This document shows positions 33,101-44,200 of a stretch of 64,000 nucleotides of DNA, in pieces; within the stretch, counting starts at the first letter, position 1, and every line of letters starts with the position of its first letter. This stretch comes from Pempheris klunzingeri (taxonomy: Eukaryota > Chordata > Actinopteri > Acropomatiformes > Pempheridae). The position numbers were made by a program, and so were the translations under genes. Under the pieces are notes generated by a model that saw only the letters and a list, made by a program, of their open reading frames with translations, was not told where the DNA came from and did no database searches. The stretch spans positions 9,053,885-9,117,884 of the forward strand of contig NC_092029.1 in NCBI RefSeq assembly GCF_042242105.1, in the 5' to 3' direction.

Positions 33101-36100
33101 GGAGGATTTCTTCATTCACAGACAGTGAATACAGTGTTTAGCTTATAATAAAACCATGGTTGTAAATGTAGTGTAAACAAATGTTTGTTTTTAAGGGGAA
33201 CTGTAGACAGTAAACCACAATGAGCAATCTACTTTTGATTACTGTATGTTGTTTGAAAGTTCAGGCGTAGTCTCTTTGGGCCTAGAAAGTCATTTTGGGA
33301 AATGGGTGAAATAGGAAAAGGTCAATTACACGCTTACCAATTAAAAATACACTACATTATGAAAAAAAGGCAGATGAAGGATATACAAGCACACGTATTA
33401 AAAGTATACGTGTGTGTTTCAGGACTTCACCTCGGGATGTCTTAAGAGATGAGACCACAATCGGCTCAACGAGCAGCTCTTTCAAACAGACTGGCATCTA
33501 CACTCGCTCAGATGGAGAGTGGAGCCCGATGCAGAGGTGATTCTTTCACTCGTGTTGTTAAGACCTTCTCATTACTATTCAGAAGAAACAGCTCTTTAAA
33601 CGTTGTTCATCCTGTATTCTCAGTCCTGGAAACTCTCGCCCCACGTCTCCCAAGAGCGACTCTGAACTAATGAGCAAGCCATCAGACGCAGACAGTCAGA
33701 ATCCGGCCATGCACTGGGCGTGGGGGGAGCTGCCACAAGCTGCCACGGTAACCAAACTGTTGCCTGCGCATATGTTCAAAGAAATGGCAGCTTTATATAT
33801 ATTTGTAGTGGTTTTTGGTCGGTTAATGTTTTCACAGTGTTTTTACATTTCATCCTCTTCCCTGCTTTTCCAGCCTTCGTTCCTTCCCATGAAATCCAAC
33901 CCCCCACCACTCTGCCCGGTATCTATCCCCGTGTCCGATAGCACACACTTCCGCGTGATAACTCATGAGTCGTCCGCAGAGCAATGTGGACCCTGCTCTG
34001 AAATATCAGCGCTCAGACTGCTCATGCCAGAGGAGTCCGCTGAGGAAACGGTGGTCACCGTCGGGATGGAGTCAGAGTCCATGAGCATGGAGTCACAGAC
34101 AGTAAATACAGAGGTTACAACGTCTCCCGGCGCCACAGCTCGTATGATGTCCGACATGGAGGAGACAATGTCTCGTCCACAATGCAAGACGGACTCTCCA
34201 TCCAAGAGAAAAGGTAACATTTTACTAAACAACACAGTAAAAGTATCTTGTCATCATTTAATTTACTGAGGTTTTATATCGTCCGTTGTACTAGAGTACA
34301 ATTCAGTTTGGTTTGTGGTGTTAAAATGACCAAAAAATATAATATATAAATATAATGACAGTTACTTATGATAACTCAACCCAATAGTCTGCTGTTAAGG
34401 GTTTAGGAAAACACTCTGGATTACCACAAATCAGTTCATGTATTGTATTAAGGTGCAGCTCCTAACAGAAAGTCAAAAAAATCTGGTTGCGTGCAGAGTA
34501 ATTGTAAGCCAAATATAAACTTAAAAGATAAGATTAACACAGGCAGGAAACTGGAGTCCTCCACATCCGTCTAGCCACCATAGTCATTAAATCACAGTCT
34601 TTTCCACAGCTGAAAAGACGTATTGCACATAAAATGATTTAATTTTACCTGCTACTAAGTCAAAGCCAAGTTGTCAAATGATTTTCCAAGAGAAAAGCAA
34701 ATACAAAGATGGTAACAGTTCACTTGCTCTGTCTCTGTTACAGACAAGAGAAGCCGCCATCTTGGATCTGATGGAATTTACCTGGATGACATCACAGAGC
34801 TCGAGCCTGAAGTTGCGGCCCTTTATTTCCCTAAGAGGTACGTAGAGACACATAGTAGAGACACAGTTTTGGCAGGTCCATGTGGCTTAGTTAAACAATA
34901 ATTTGGGCGTCCTCTCCTCTGCAGTGACGGCGGCGCAGCAGTGAGGAGCATCTCGGACCCGGGCCTCCACAGCACCAGTCTGTCCCCGCAGTCGCTCAGC
35001 TCCGGAGGAGACAGCGGAGTGGACAGCTACTGCGACCACATGGCTGACTTCCCGTCTATCAGCATCTCTTTGTGTGGAGGACTCAGTGACAACAGGGAGA
35101 TCACTAAAGGTAAGACTTTCATATTGACGCAGCATGACTTCATACACCTCCTGTGTTGTAATTGGTGGAAAAAGGGAATTTAAAGTGTATGCGTGTGTGT
35201 CCTCACAGAGCAGTTCCACCAGAAGATGATCTCTTACCAACAGTTCGCCGAAAACCCCTCCGTCATTGATGACCCCAACCTAGTCGTGAAGATTGGCTCC
35301 AAGTAAGACATTCACACAACGTGTTTGTGTGTGAACACAAAGAGGTTAATAATCCGCTTCATGGAGTCAGCTGTCACACATGGCAGCAAAAAGTGCAGTA
35401 AAAGCAGGATTGTTTGGGCATGTAATGAGGTTTTTGCAAATAAATTCCACTGAGAAAGCGTTTCTTTGCACCGGTTGTGGAATTGATAAAAATAAATGTT
35501 ATTTTCCTCCTCAGATACTATAATTGGAGCTCTGCGGCTCCACTTATGCTGGCCATGCAAGCCTTTCAGAAACCGCTGCCAAAGGTAAGAAGTTGACACA
35601 CAGCACAGATACTAATGACTCTAGCTGTAGGGTGGTTATATTACATGGATACCATTCCCTCTTTTGACCAAAGCTGGTACTGCATCCTGTATGCTTGGAT
35701 CCCCATACACGTTATACTTCCCATCTTACATTCATTATGCTTCATAATATCTAAGCTATAATCTTACAAACTCACACCCTAAACCCTACTGCAGCCTCAG
35801 ACACACTTCACATCCACTGAATATGTTCTCCTTTGGCACTCTAGTTTAACTTTGTCTTCCCCCTGTTCTCCTCCCTCTTATTTCATCACTCCCTCCTCCT
35901 CCTCACCGTTGCCACCTCCCTCCATTAGTCCTCTTGCCTCAGTTATATTCACTCAGCCTTAGAGTTTCTTCTCTGTTGTCTGACTGGTGTGCTGGGCTAC
36001 AGCTCTGTATGTCAGAGACAACACTCTTTTCAACCCACTTACTATCTTCTGTTCTCATCTCATGTCCCTCTGTGCTGTTTTTACTTTCTCTTTTCCTACC

Positions 36101-36841
36101 TCCCAAACGCCGCCCATCCATACGTGCTTTATTTTCCCCATTCCAGCTGCAGACACATTGTTGTTTCTGTGTTACCGTTTGTTGATTTGCAGTCTGGTTT
36201 TGGCTTCAGTTTTTTAAGTGTGTTTTTACGGTGTTGTGTTGTGGTTGTTTGGCGTTGTGTGTGTGCTCCGCTCTAGGCCGCAGTGGAGAACATCATGAAA
36301 GAGAAGATGCCCAAGAAAGGAGGGAGGTGGTGGTTCTCCTGGCGAGGCAGAAACAGCAGCACCAAATCGGTAATTTCTCCTCATCCGTTACTGAAGTTTG
36401 TTTTCGTTCCGTTGCTCTGCTCTTTCTTTTCTAACTCAGTTTCTCCTCATGTAGGATTCGGTCTCTGAGCGTGGGGCCTGTGGCTCTGCTGAGCTGGCTG
36501 GGAAAATGACAAGCAGGTGAGGAAAAATATTCCCGGACAGAAAATATCCACCGACTGACAGGACTGAATATCCTTTAACAAACCGTCAACCTTTCTGATG
36601 CCAGACATAAAGAAGAGTCGTCCTCTAGTGATGAAGACCACAGGGCAGCCCAACAGGGCTCTCCCACCATCCAATCAGAGCCTGGGCCCACACCGGGAGG
36701 CGTGTCTTATAAGAAAACACTGCGACTCACGTCAGAGCAGCTGGTGAGGGCTTTGGTTTAAATATGATGCAGCATTTCATATTTTAAAGTTATTTATACT
36801 CATCCTTCTTACCACCTTTATGATTTATCTCTCTCTCTCCA

Positions 36842-36878
<37 letters not shown>

Positions 36879-37772
36879 CACACACACACAGCTGTCTCTC
36901 CAGCTGCAGGATGGTCCTAATGATGTTGTGTTCAGTGTGACCACTCAGTACCAGGGAACCTGTCGCTGTCAGGGCACCATCTACCTCTGGAACTGGGACG
37001 ACAAGATAATCATCTCAGACATAGATGGAACCATCACCAGGTGTGTGACACACGTGAATATAAACATACTTTTGCAACCGCCTTTATTGCACATACAAGG
37101 ATTCAGTTTGGGGTGAAAATGGATATGGATACAGAAAGTGCTAACATTTAACTTTTAACCACTTCTTGGTGGTCATCACTTAATGCCACGCTGAAAAGAG
37201 CCACCTGCACAACTTTCCAACTAGCCTTTAGTTTTTGTTGTCTTTTTGCATTTTTGTATTTTAAATAATAAGGAAACGCCTGTGCTCACATGTTCCAATG
37301 TCACTTATATGCGTTCCAGGTCAGACACTTTGGGTCACATCCTGCCCACACTGGGGAAAGACTGGACCCACCAGGGTATTGCACACCTGTACCACAAAGT
37401 CAGCCAGTAAGCATTAATTTATTAACATACTGTCAAATTGTTTGAACATACTGGACATGTTTCCACCAAACAGGCCAAAAACAAGATCTGAAAATAGAAG
37501 ACACTATTTCAACACCTTCCTAACTCTCTATTGAGTTAAACAAATGTGTTGTTATTGCCGTCAAGTTAGTGTTAATACTTTCACTTGTTCTTTCTTCTTT
37601 TTCTCTCTGCTAGAAATGGCTACAAGTTCTTGTACTGTTCGGCTCGAGCTATCGGCATGGCTGACATGACCAGAGGTTACCTCCACTGGGTTAATGAGAG
37701 AGGCACCATGCTTCCTATAGGCCCCGTCCTTCTCAGCCCCAGCAGCCTCTTTTCAGCTCTGCACAGGTGTGC

Positions 37773-37813
<41 letters not shown>

Positions 37814-38573
37814 TTGTCACCCCATTACTGTAGTATAACGTAACAATGTGCAAGACGATGCAGACGAGCATTGCTGTCCTTTCGTGACCACATCTCTGTG
37901 GTGTGTGTGTGTGTGTGTGTGTGTGACAGGGAGGTGATTGAGAAGAAACCAGAGAAGTTCAAGGTGGAGTGTCTCAATGATATCAAGAACCTCTTCTACC
38001 CAAACACACAGCCGTTCTATGCAGCATTTGGCAACAGACCAACGGTACACACGTTATATCCAGTACAAGCGATGCTATTTGATTCTGTGCAAAAACACCT
38101 GGTCATTTTTGTGCTGTATTCTTATTTAGTTTAATATAGATGCACATTATTTCTAACTGAATTTTCATTTGTATTTGTAGGATGTATATTCCTATAAAGA
38201 AGTGGGAGTGCCACTGAACAGGATTTTTACAGTAAACCCTAAAGGCGAACTAGTGCAGGAGCACGCCAAGACCAACATCTCATCGTACGTCCTGCGTCCA
38301 CTTTACACGATCCACTACTCTACGAGAAAACATCCTAATGACTCCATAGATAAAATGTCTGGATGTGTAATGAGTCTGATCTCCTCTCCTCTCTACAGTT
38401 ACGTGCGTCTGGGTGAGGTGGTCGATCACGTGTTCCCTCTGAAGATGCGAGCCTCCTCCTCAGACTTCCCCTGCTCTGACACCTTCAGCCACTTCACCTA
38501 CTGGAGGCAGCAGCTCCCCCGGGTGGAACATCCGGGGACTACACCTCCACACAGTCCCAGCCTGGGCAGCTGA
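30189..38573 (+). CDS. lpin1: Lipin-1, Mg2+-dependent phosphatidate phosphatase, complete, 19 coding exons, 888 aa
   Basis: Converts phosphatidate to diacylglycerol at the ER in triglyceride and phospholipid synthesis, and acts as a nuclear co-regulator in mammals. Exons: 30189-30380, 30529-30624, 32091-32371, 33423-33536, 33624-33747, 33874-34213, 34744-34837, 34925-35109, 35209-35302, 35515-35584, 36277-36369, 36455-36516, 36605-36743, 36892-37040, 37320-37406, 37614-37766, 37930-38044, 38181-38284, 38399-38573 (2667 bases). The N-LIP domain opens [19 protein letters not shown]. The mTOR-type TSPIL site falls at Ser106, as in human. A polybasic nuclear/phosphatidate-binding run KKRRKRRRK is at 147-155. 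The C-LIP catalytic motif DIDGT is at 671-675, followed by the LGHIL co-activator-type motif at 682-686. Human LPIN1 has 890 residues. Sequence fits lipin-1 better than lipin-2 or -3. Introns otherwise hold simple repeats only. Confidence 0.97.
32691..32714. repeat. (CA)12 microsatellite in lpin1 intron
   Basis: A perfect CA tract of 24 bases within the intron after the third coding exon. Confidence 0.9.
36831..36890. repeat. (CT)n(CA)n tract at an lpin1 splice acceptor
   Basis: A CT tract followed by an imperfect CA tract runs directly into the acceptor CACAG|CTGTCT at 36891/36892. The CT part can act as the polypyrimidine tract. Confidence 0.85.
37776..37812. repeat. (AC)18 tract at the 5' end of an lpin1 intron
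   Basis: Begins ten bases after the exon end at 37766, so it lies just inside the donor of the 163-base intron 37767-37929. See the partner tract at 37901-37925. Confidence 0.97.
37901..37925. repeat. (GT)12 tract at the 3' end of the same lpin1 intron
   Basis: Ends four bases before the acceptor ACAG at 37926-37929, occupying the position of the polypyrimidine tract. It is complementary to the (AC)18 tract at the other end of the intron. Confidence 0.97.
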
Positions 38574-40110
38574 CTACCTGTGGCCTGCTGAGCCGCTCAA
38601 AGCAGGCAGAGCGCTCACTCACTGACTGATGGTGTGCTTGAGACGTAGCAGTCGTTTGAACGGTGAAGGTTAAGTGTGATGTGAACTCGTAGATTTTTGT
38701 TGAAGATGGAGCACTTTCAGAGCACAGCAGAGTTAATCTGCTGTTTTATAACGCACAAGATGGATGTAAGCGCACTTTTATGAAACAATGGCCTCTGTAG
38801 CCTTCTGACTAGATGTATGTACATGAGAAATTAGTAATTTATTCAGGCAGCTTAGTACAAGTGTTATTTTTGAGTGAGTGTTGACATTATTTCAGTAGCT
38901 AGATTTTCTAGGCTATTTATGCAGACAGTTACATGCTTTATTTATCAGACAATATACCTGTGGCATCTGAACACAAACATATTTTGCACACATTATAGAG
39001 CAAGTTGCCTAAACTTGTGCCAAATACTCAATGTAGAATTTATTTTCATACTCGGAACTTTTTTCAGTCGAGACTCCTCAATCAGCGTGGAAATGCAGAT
39101 ACATACATGCAAGCTAGTTTTCCTTTGTAGCAGCATATATGTGTGTGATCTATTATTCTGCTTGGAGTCAGTTATATAGTGCATTCAAATGTATTGCAGA
39201 GTGCAATGAAAGAGAGTATGTATATGTAGCTTGTGTGTTTGAGTGAGGAGGACAAGAATCCTGGAAGAGGATGCAATTTAAATGCTAAAATGAATATTTA
39301 TTGTTGAGAGAAAGTAATGCTGACAAGAGAACAGAAAGCACAACATTTTTAATGGTCATAATAATATTTTATCTCTGAAAAAAATCAAGTGTATCTGTAA
39401 GACAAATTGTTGAATCATGTTTATTTTTCTATTGAAATCACACAAAGTGTGCATATGCTGATCAGAATGTCATTTCTGCGGTGGCCTTCATGAAAACATC
39501 TTTTAATCCATACATACAGTTACAATTCGAACTGATCATCTTGTCTACGTGGCCGTTTCATATTCCACTTCCCCATATTTAGTGCTTATTTCCATTAATT
39601 CCATTCAGTATATTTTATTTATTGATTTGATTTGATATATGATTGATATATGTAGCTTACCCTTGTGTGTTAACATAGACCCTCTTCACTTGTGATTTCA
39701 CTTAAAGCAAAACCCAAGTCTGAAAAAGGACAGCATGTTTGACCTTTTTCTGCCGAGACATGAAAAGGGATCTTTATATGCTATAATACCACCGATAACA
39801 TGAGGTCATATACAGTATATGAGCAGGAGCTGCTATCACGGTGACCTGTGAATATAATCACCTGAACATTATCAACAGAGTAGGTGTGAGTCAACATATA
39901 GTTTATGAAGGTGGTGTACATAATGCTTTAACACTGTTATTATTCTTTCTGTGAAAGAGCTAGAATAGCCTGAAAGCGTGTTATCTTTGCCTTAACTGTG
40001 AACAATATGATAGATAGTTTGTTCATCTACTCCCTCCACCCCATCGTTTGACCAGCTCACTGTTAAATTACTGTAATCAGACCCAATAAAAAGGCCTTGG
40101 TACATCAGTG
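38574..40110 (+). other. lpin1: lpin1 3' UTR (end approximate)
   Basis: About 1.5 kb of AT-rich sequence without coding potential follows the stop codon and runs to a canonical AATAAA at 40085-40090. No earlier canonical signal in good context stands out, so this is the likely end of the transcript. Confidence 0.55.
40085..40090 (+). terminator. lpin1: lpin1 polyadenylation signal
   Basis: AATAAA about 1.51 kb after the lpin1 stop codon, with a TG-rich stretch 20-40 bases downstream. Confidence 0.55.
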
Positions 40111-40189
40111 GCTGTGTGGCAATATTCATTGAGCCCTGTATTAATCTTAAGTACAATGACCTCTCTTCTATTACTAATACCACACTGTG

Positions 40190-40830
40190 AAAACACCCCT
40201 ACACAAGTAAAAGCACTGATTTCAAAACCTTATTGTGATAAAAGCCAGACAAAATGCACTTAAAGTCTCAAAAGTGAAAATATTCATGATGCAGTAAAAT
40301 GGTCCCTCTTAGTGTTTTATCATTGAGGTGTACAAAGTGTTTCTGGATTAACATTACTGTTGCATTATGCTACTGTATTTGCTGAAGGTTGAGCTAATTT
40401 CAACTGCTTTATAGTTTAATCTACAGCAATGCATCATTGTCTGTAGGGTCACTGTCCTGGGAGAACCATGCATCCTTTCTTTTCAAGAGGAAAAACAGTC
40501 TGTTTTCAGCCTTGTCATGATGCATTTTACAGCTGATTTGAGAAAAAAAATGTAGCTTCGGACATAGGAGGGGTTTGTCATCCTGTAAAGGAACACTTCA
40601 TCCTTCAGTTAATCAGAAAAATATTAAAAATCACCAAATTTGAACATACGCAATTTTCACTGCACATGATGGGGATGAAAAACTAAGTTACTACAAATTT
40701 AGTGGAGTGAAAAGTGCAAAATTGGCCTCTGATATGTTGTGGAGTAGAAGTAAAAAGTAAAATACTCAATTAAAGCACCTTTGTATTTAAGTACAACACT
40801 TGATTCCACTACAGCCAAAAAAAAGTAGAT
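40190..40830. mobile_element. Fragments of the 'aagtaaaagtactca' teleost repeat family
   Basis: Words such as 'caagtaaaagcactgatttc', 'gatgcagtaaaatggtccc' and, further on, 'gtggagtagaagtaaaaagt' with 'aagtacaacacttgattccac' resemble the repeat listed at 10158-10725. The pieces are scattered, with other sequence between them, in the gap between lpin1 and gnpat. Confidence 0.4.
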
Positions 40831-41039
40831 AATAAATGAGAAAAGAAACAAATAAAGTGCAATTAATCTGATTAACTGCTCCTGAATAAACTGCACTTAC
40901 CATTTTGCCATTTATTTAATGGACACATGTATTATATTCAATACAATGTTTCATAAATGCTGATTGACAACAACTATTCACATATCTGCCTTTCACTTCG
41001 CCACATCCACCATCATGCATATTAGTGTGGAGGTTATTA

Positions 41040-41244
41040 AAGAGCACCGGGCTGCGCGCCCCAGCCTGCAGGAGGAGTTTCCAAAACCCGGCGCCATCAT
41101 TGGTCTGCGCCCCAGGGCGCTGCAGGGTGCAGGCTACGGGCTACAGGCTACGCAGGGTGAACCGAAGAGAGCTTTCAAGTCCGGGAAGCCGAAGTCGACG
41201 AGGAGACGAGTCACCTGCCGAGGTCGTCTTTGTTTCTGTGAAGA
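41040..41244 (+). promoter_or_regulatory. gnpat: gnpat proximal promoter / 5' UTR, CpG-rich
   Basis: The 200 bases before the gnpat start codon are clearly richer in G, C and CpG than the flanks (for example gggctgcgcgcccc), as expected of a housekeeping vertebrate promoter. No TATA box is seen. An in-frame TGA lies six bases before the start codon at 41245. Confidence 0.45.
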
Positions 41245-44200
41245 ATGCCGGACACGGTAAGACACCCGCTCACATCAGTTTGTTCTCACGCTGAACACTT
41301 GTTGCATCCTTTCGGTTCGCTTTATTATTATGGCGCACAGCCGAGCTCTGAAAGTTAACAGTGACTATAAATTATAAAGTACGTGCAAGTGCTGACATGG
41401 AGGCTGGATGGGCAGAAAGCATCCGGTGTGCAGGCTGGTGTCGGTCTGTGGTTATTACTTAGCTGTGAGGAGCTGAGGGTACAAGCTGCTGAAACTTTGA
41501 CCCACTAAGACACATGTTCAGTGTGTTTCTCAATAGGCTGCTACCAGCTGGCCTCAGAGGAAGTACAAAACAGAATGGACTGCAGATAATAAGTTTATAA
41601 TGATTTTGTTTCTATTTTTAACTAGATAATGTCCTGTAAACATATTTAAGATGCTTTAAGACCTAGAAAATAGTCTGTTTGGAGTAATAATCCCTGTCTG
41701 ATATGGGTTTTAAAAAGCTCTATTACCTTGTTAAAACTTTTAAAAATCCTTCCTTCTCATCAAAAAAGTTGAAACTGATCCTCAGCAGCTGTAACTTCCC
41801 AAAATGTATTTTACTTTCTCTTTCTTTCCTTTCACATACCAGAGTCTCTCTCTGGAAGATCAGCCATGTTTTTGTTCTATTGAAGGTGTCCAACATGTAG
41901 CTTTAGTGCCTGTAACATAAGCACGGCCTCCTCCTCCAGTACAGGGATTCAGGCCTGCAGGATGAGGGGGAGTTTGTGGACATACTGGAGGAGAGGAGGC
42001 GCAGCAGTGATCTCGGCCACGCACTCAGGACCTTCAGCCCCCAGCGCTACAGGGGAGTCCCATCCTGCTCCACGGCCGACCTCAACAAAGCCGTGCTGGA
42101 GTCCCAGTTTCTACGCTACGTAGCCAAGGAGGTGGGGGGTTTGTGTGATTTAACTAGACGCAATGGAGAGGTTTGACACTGTTGCTTCCATCAGCCTTTT
42201 CTCCTGCATCCCTCCTCAGATCTCCACGGAGACGGGGTCAACAGTGGAGGAGGTGAGAGAGGAGGCGCGAGGACTTTTGGAGGAAATGTCTCAAAACCTG
42301 CAGCTGGGGTTCATCAGGCTGATGGGCTACACACTCACCAAGGTGTTAAAGAGGCTCTTCACCAGCATCTCTGTCAACATGGAAGGACTCAATACGGTCG
42401 GGACCAATAACTAATCAATACTGCATTCAGAGCGACAGCACATTACGATATTTATAAAGCCAGGGACGGATGGTGTCCCCTGTCCACTGTAATGTACAGC
42501 TTCTATGTTATTGTTTGGCTATTTCATACACATATACAGAAGATCTTAAAGAATCTTAAGCAGGTTTTGAAATTTCTTACATTTGTCTGTGATGCTCCAA
42601 GCACTTTTTTTTTTTTTACAATTGAGTTTGTTGTTTTACAGTCAAGTTGAATGCACATAATAAATATAATAATATACAGTATTTCATTTATGTATTGTGT
42701 TCTCCTCTGTTTTCTTTCTTTTTTCTGTCACCTTGCAGCTCCAACAAGCCATTCAGGAGAATCCTGTGATCCTGATGCCCAGTCACAGGAGTTATGTGGA
42801 CTTCTTGATTATCTCCTACATCCTGTTCACCTACGACATCCCAGTACCTGTTATTGCTGCAGGAATTCGCAAGTATCTATTTGAATCAAAACAACAGAAT
42901 ATAATAGATATTACTAGTTGATGTTAACATTTTCATGACTTGTTTCTTTGCTTACAGACACTCACTTCTCTCTCTCTCTCCCTCTATATGTTTCTCCTTC
43001 TCTCCACGGTGAAGCCCTTGCAGGGATGAAGATGGTCGGGGAGATACTGCGTCGCTCTGGTGCTTTCTTTATCCGACGTGCCATTGGCTCTGACAAACTG
43101 TACTGGGCAGTGCTGTCAGAATATGTCAAAACCATTGTCAGGGTAAGACAAAATAATCTGCTACATCAGCCATGCCGAACTGTCCCACCCGTTTTCCAAA
43201 TGGATCCAGCTGCTGTATTTGAACATCTGCGAAGAGAGTGTCTGATCGTTGAATGTGTTTTCTGTAGAGAGGATTTGCTCCTGTGGAGTTTTATGTGGAG
43301 GGCCTGCGGAGTCGCACACTGAAGTCTCTGAATCCCAAGTTAGGTAAATGTCATGTTAGCACTTTTCGGGGAATTATCTTGAAGCTCCTTGAAGCTCAAG
43401 ATAAACCTTTTGGATGAGAATGTTCTTTTTTTTCTCCACCCTTTTTCCCGTAACAGTCGGTCCCCAGCCCCCTTGATTGCTGAGTTATTTTGTTTCGTAT
43501 TCATAAGTACCATAGACTATATATTGGTACATTATATTTCATTGGTACTGTGTATTTAGGTTGTTTTCCACTGCACAATTTCCCTTTTAGTAGCCAACGA
43601 GTTAGCACACTTGCATTCATTTTTTGCCATTTGAAAACTTTTCTACAGTATCTGCGTGTGCCTGCAGGTATGATGCACATGGTGGTGGAGCCCTACTTTA
43701 AAGGCGAGGTGTATGACATCACATTGGTTCCCATCAGTATCAGCTACGACCGGGTCCTGGAGGAATCGCTGCTTGCCCACGAGTTACTGGGTGTTCCCAA
43801 GCCCAAAGAAAGCACCACGGTACGTCCCGGTCACGTCACTCCTGCCTTTCTCTGAATGATCTGCATTTGCATCTGCATCCTTTATTGTATTTGCAAAGAA
43901 TATATTTGCCTCTCTAACCTCAATAAACCATTAGCATGGGGTCAGAGGAGTTCAAGCATGAATAAAGCTGATTATTTCTCGCTCGTGATTAACTCTCAGC
44001 TTTGCTCTTTCTCTGCAGGGTCTGCTGAAGGCGACCAAAGTGCTCCAGGAAGATTATGGCAGCATGCATGTGAACTTTGGTCGTCCCCTGTCAGTTAGGC
44101 ATTTGTGTCAGGGCAAGATAAACCGCTGCCAGTACAACTTCATACCCAGGTAGATAAAAGTCACAAATCTGTTCACAGTTTTTTTTTTTTTTAATCTAAA

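Noticed and set aside
40964-41260. A 98-codon open frame ahead of gnpat that might extend its N terminus
   Set aside because: It is in a different frame from the gnpat start at 41245, which has an in-frame TGA six bases upstream.
42959-43014. Alternative acceptor TTACAG at 42958 for gnpat exon 5
   Set aside because: It is in frame but would add about 20 Ser/Leu/Pro residues encoded by the CT-rich tract, absent from human GNPAT; that tract is better read as the polypyrimidine tract of the acceptor at 43014.
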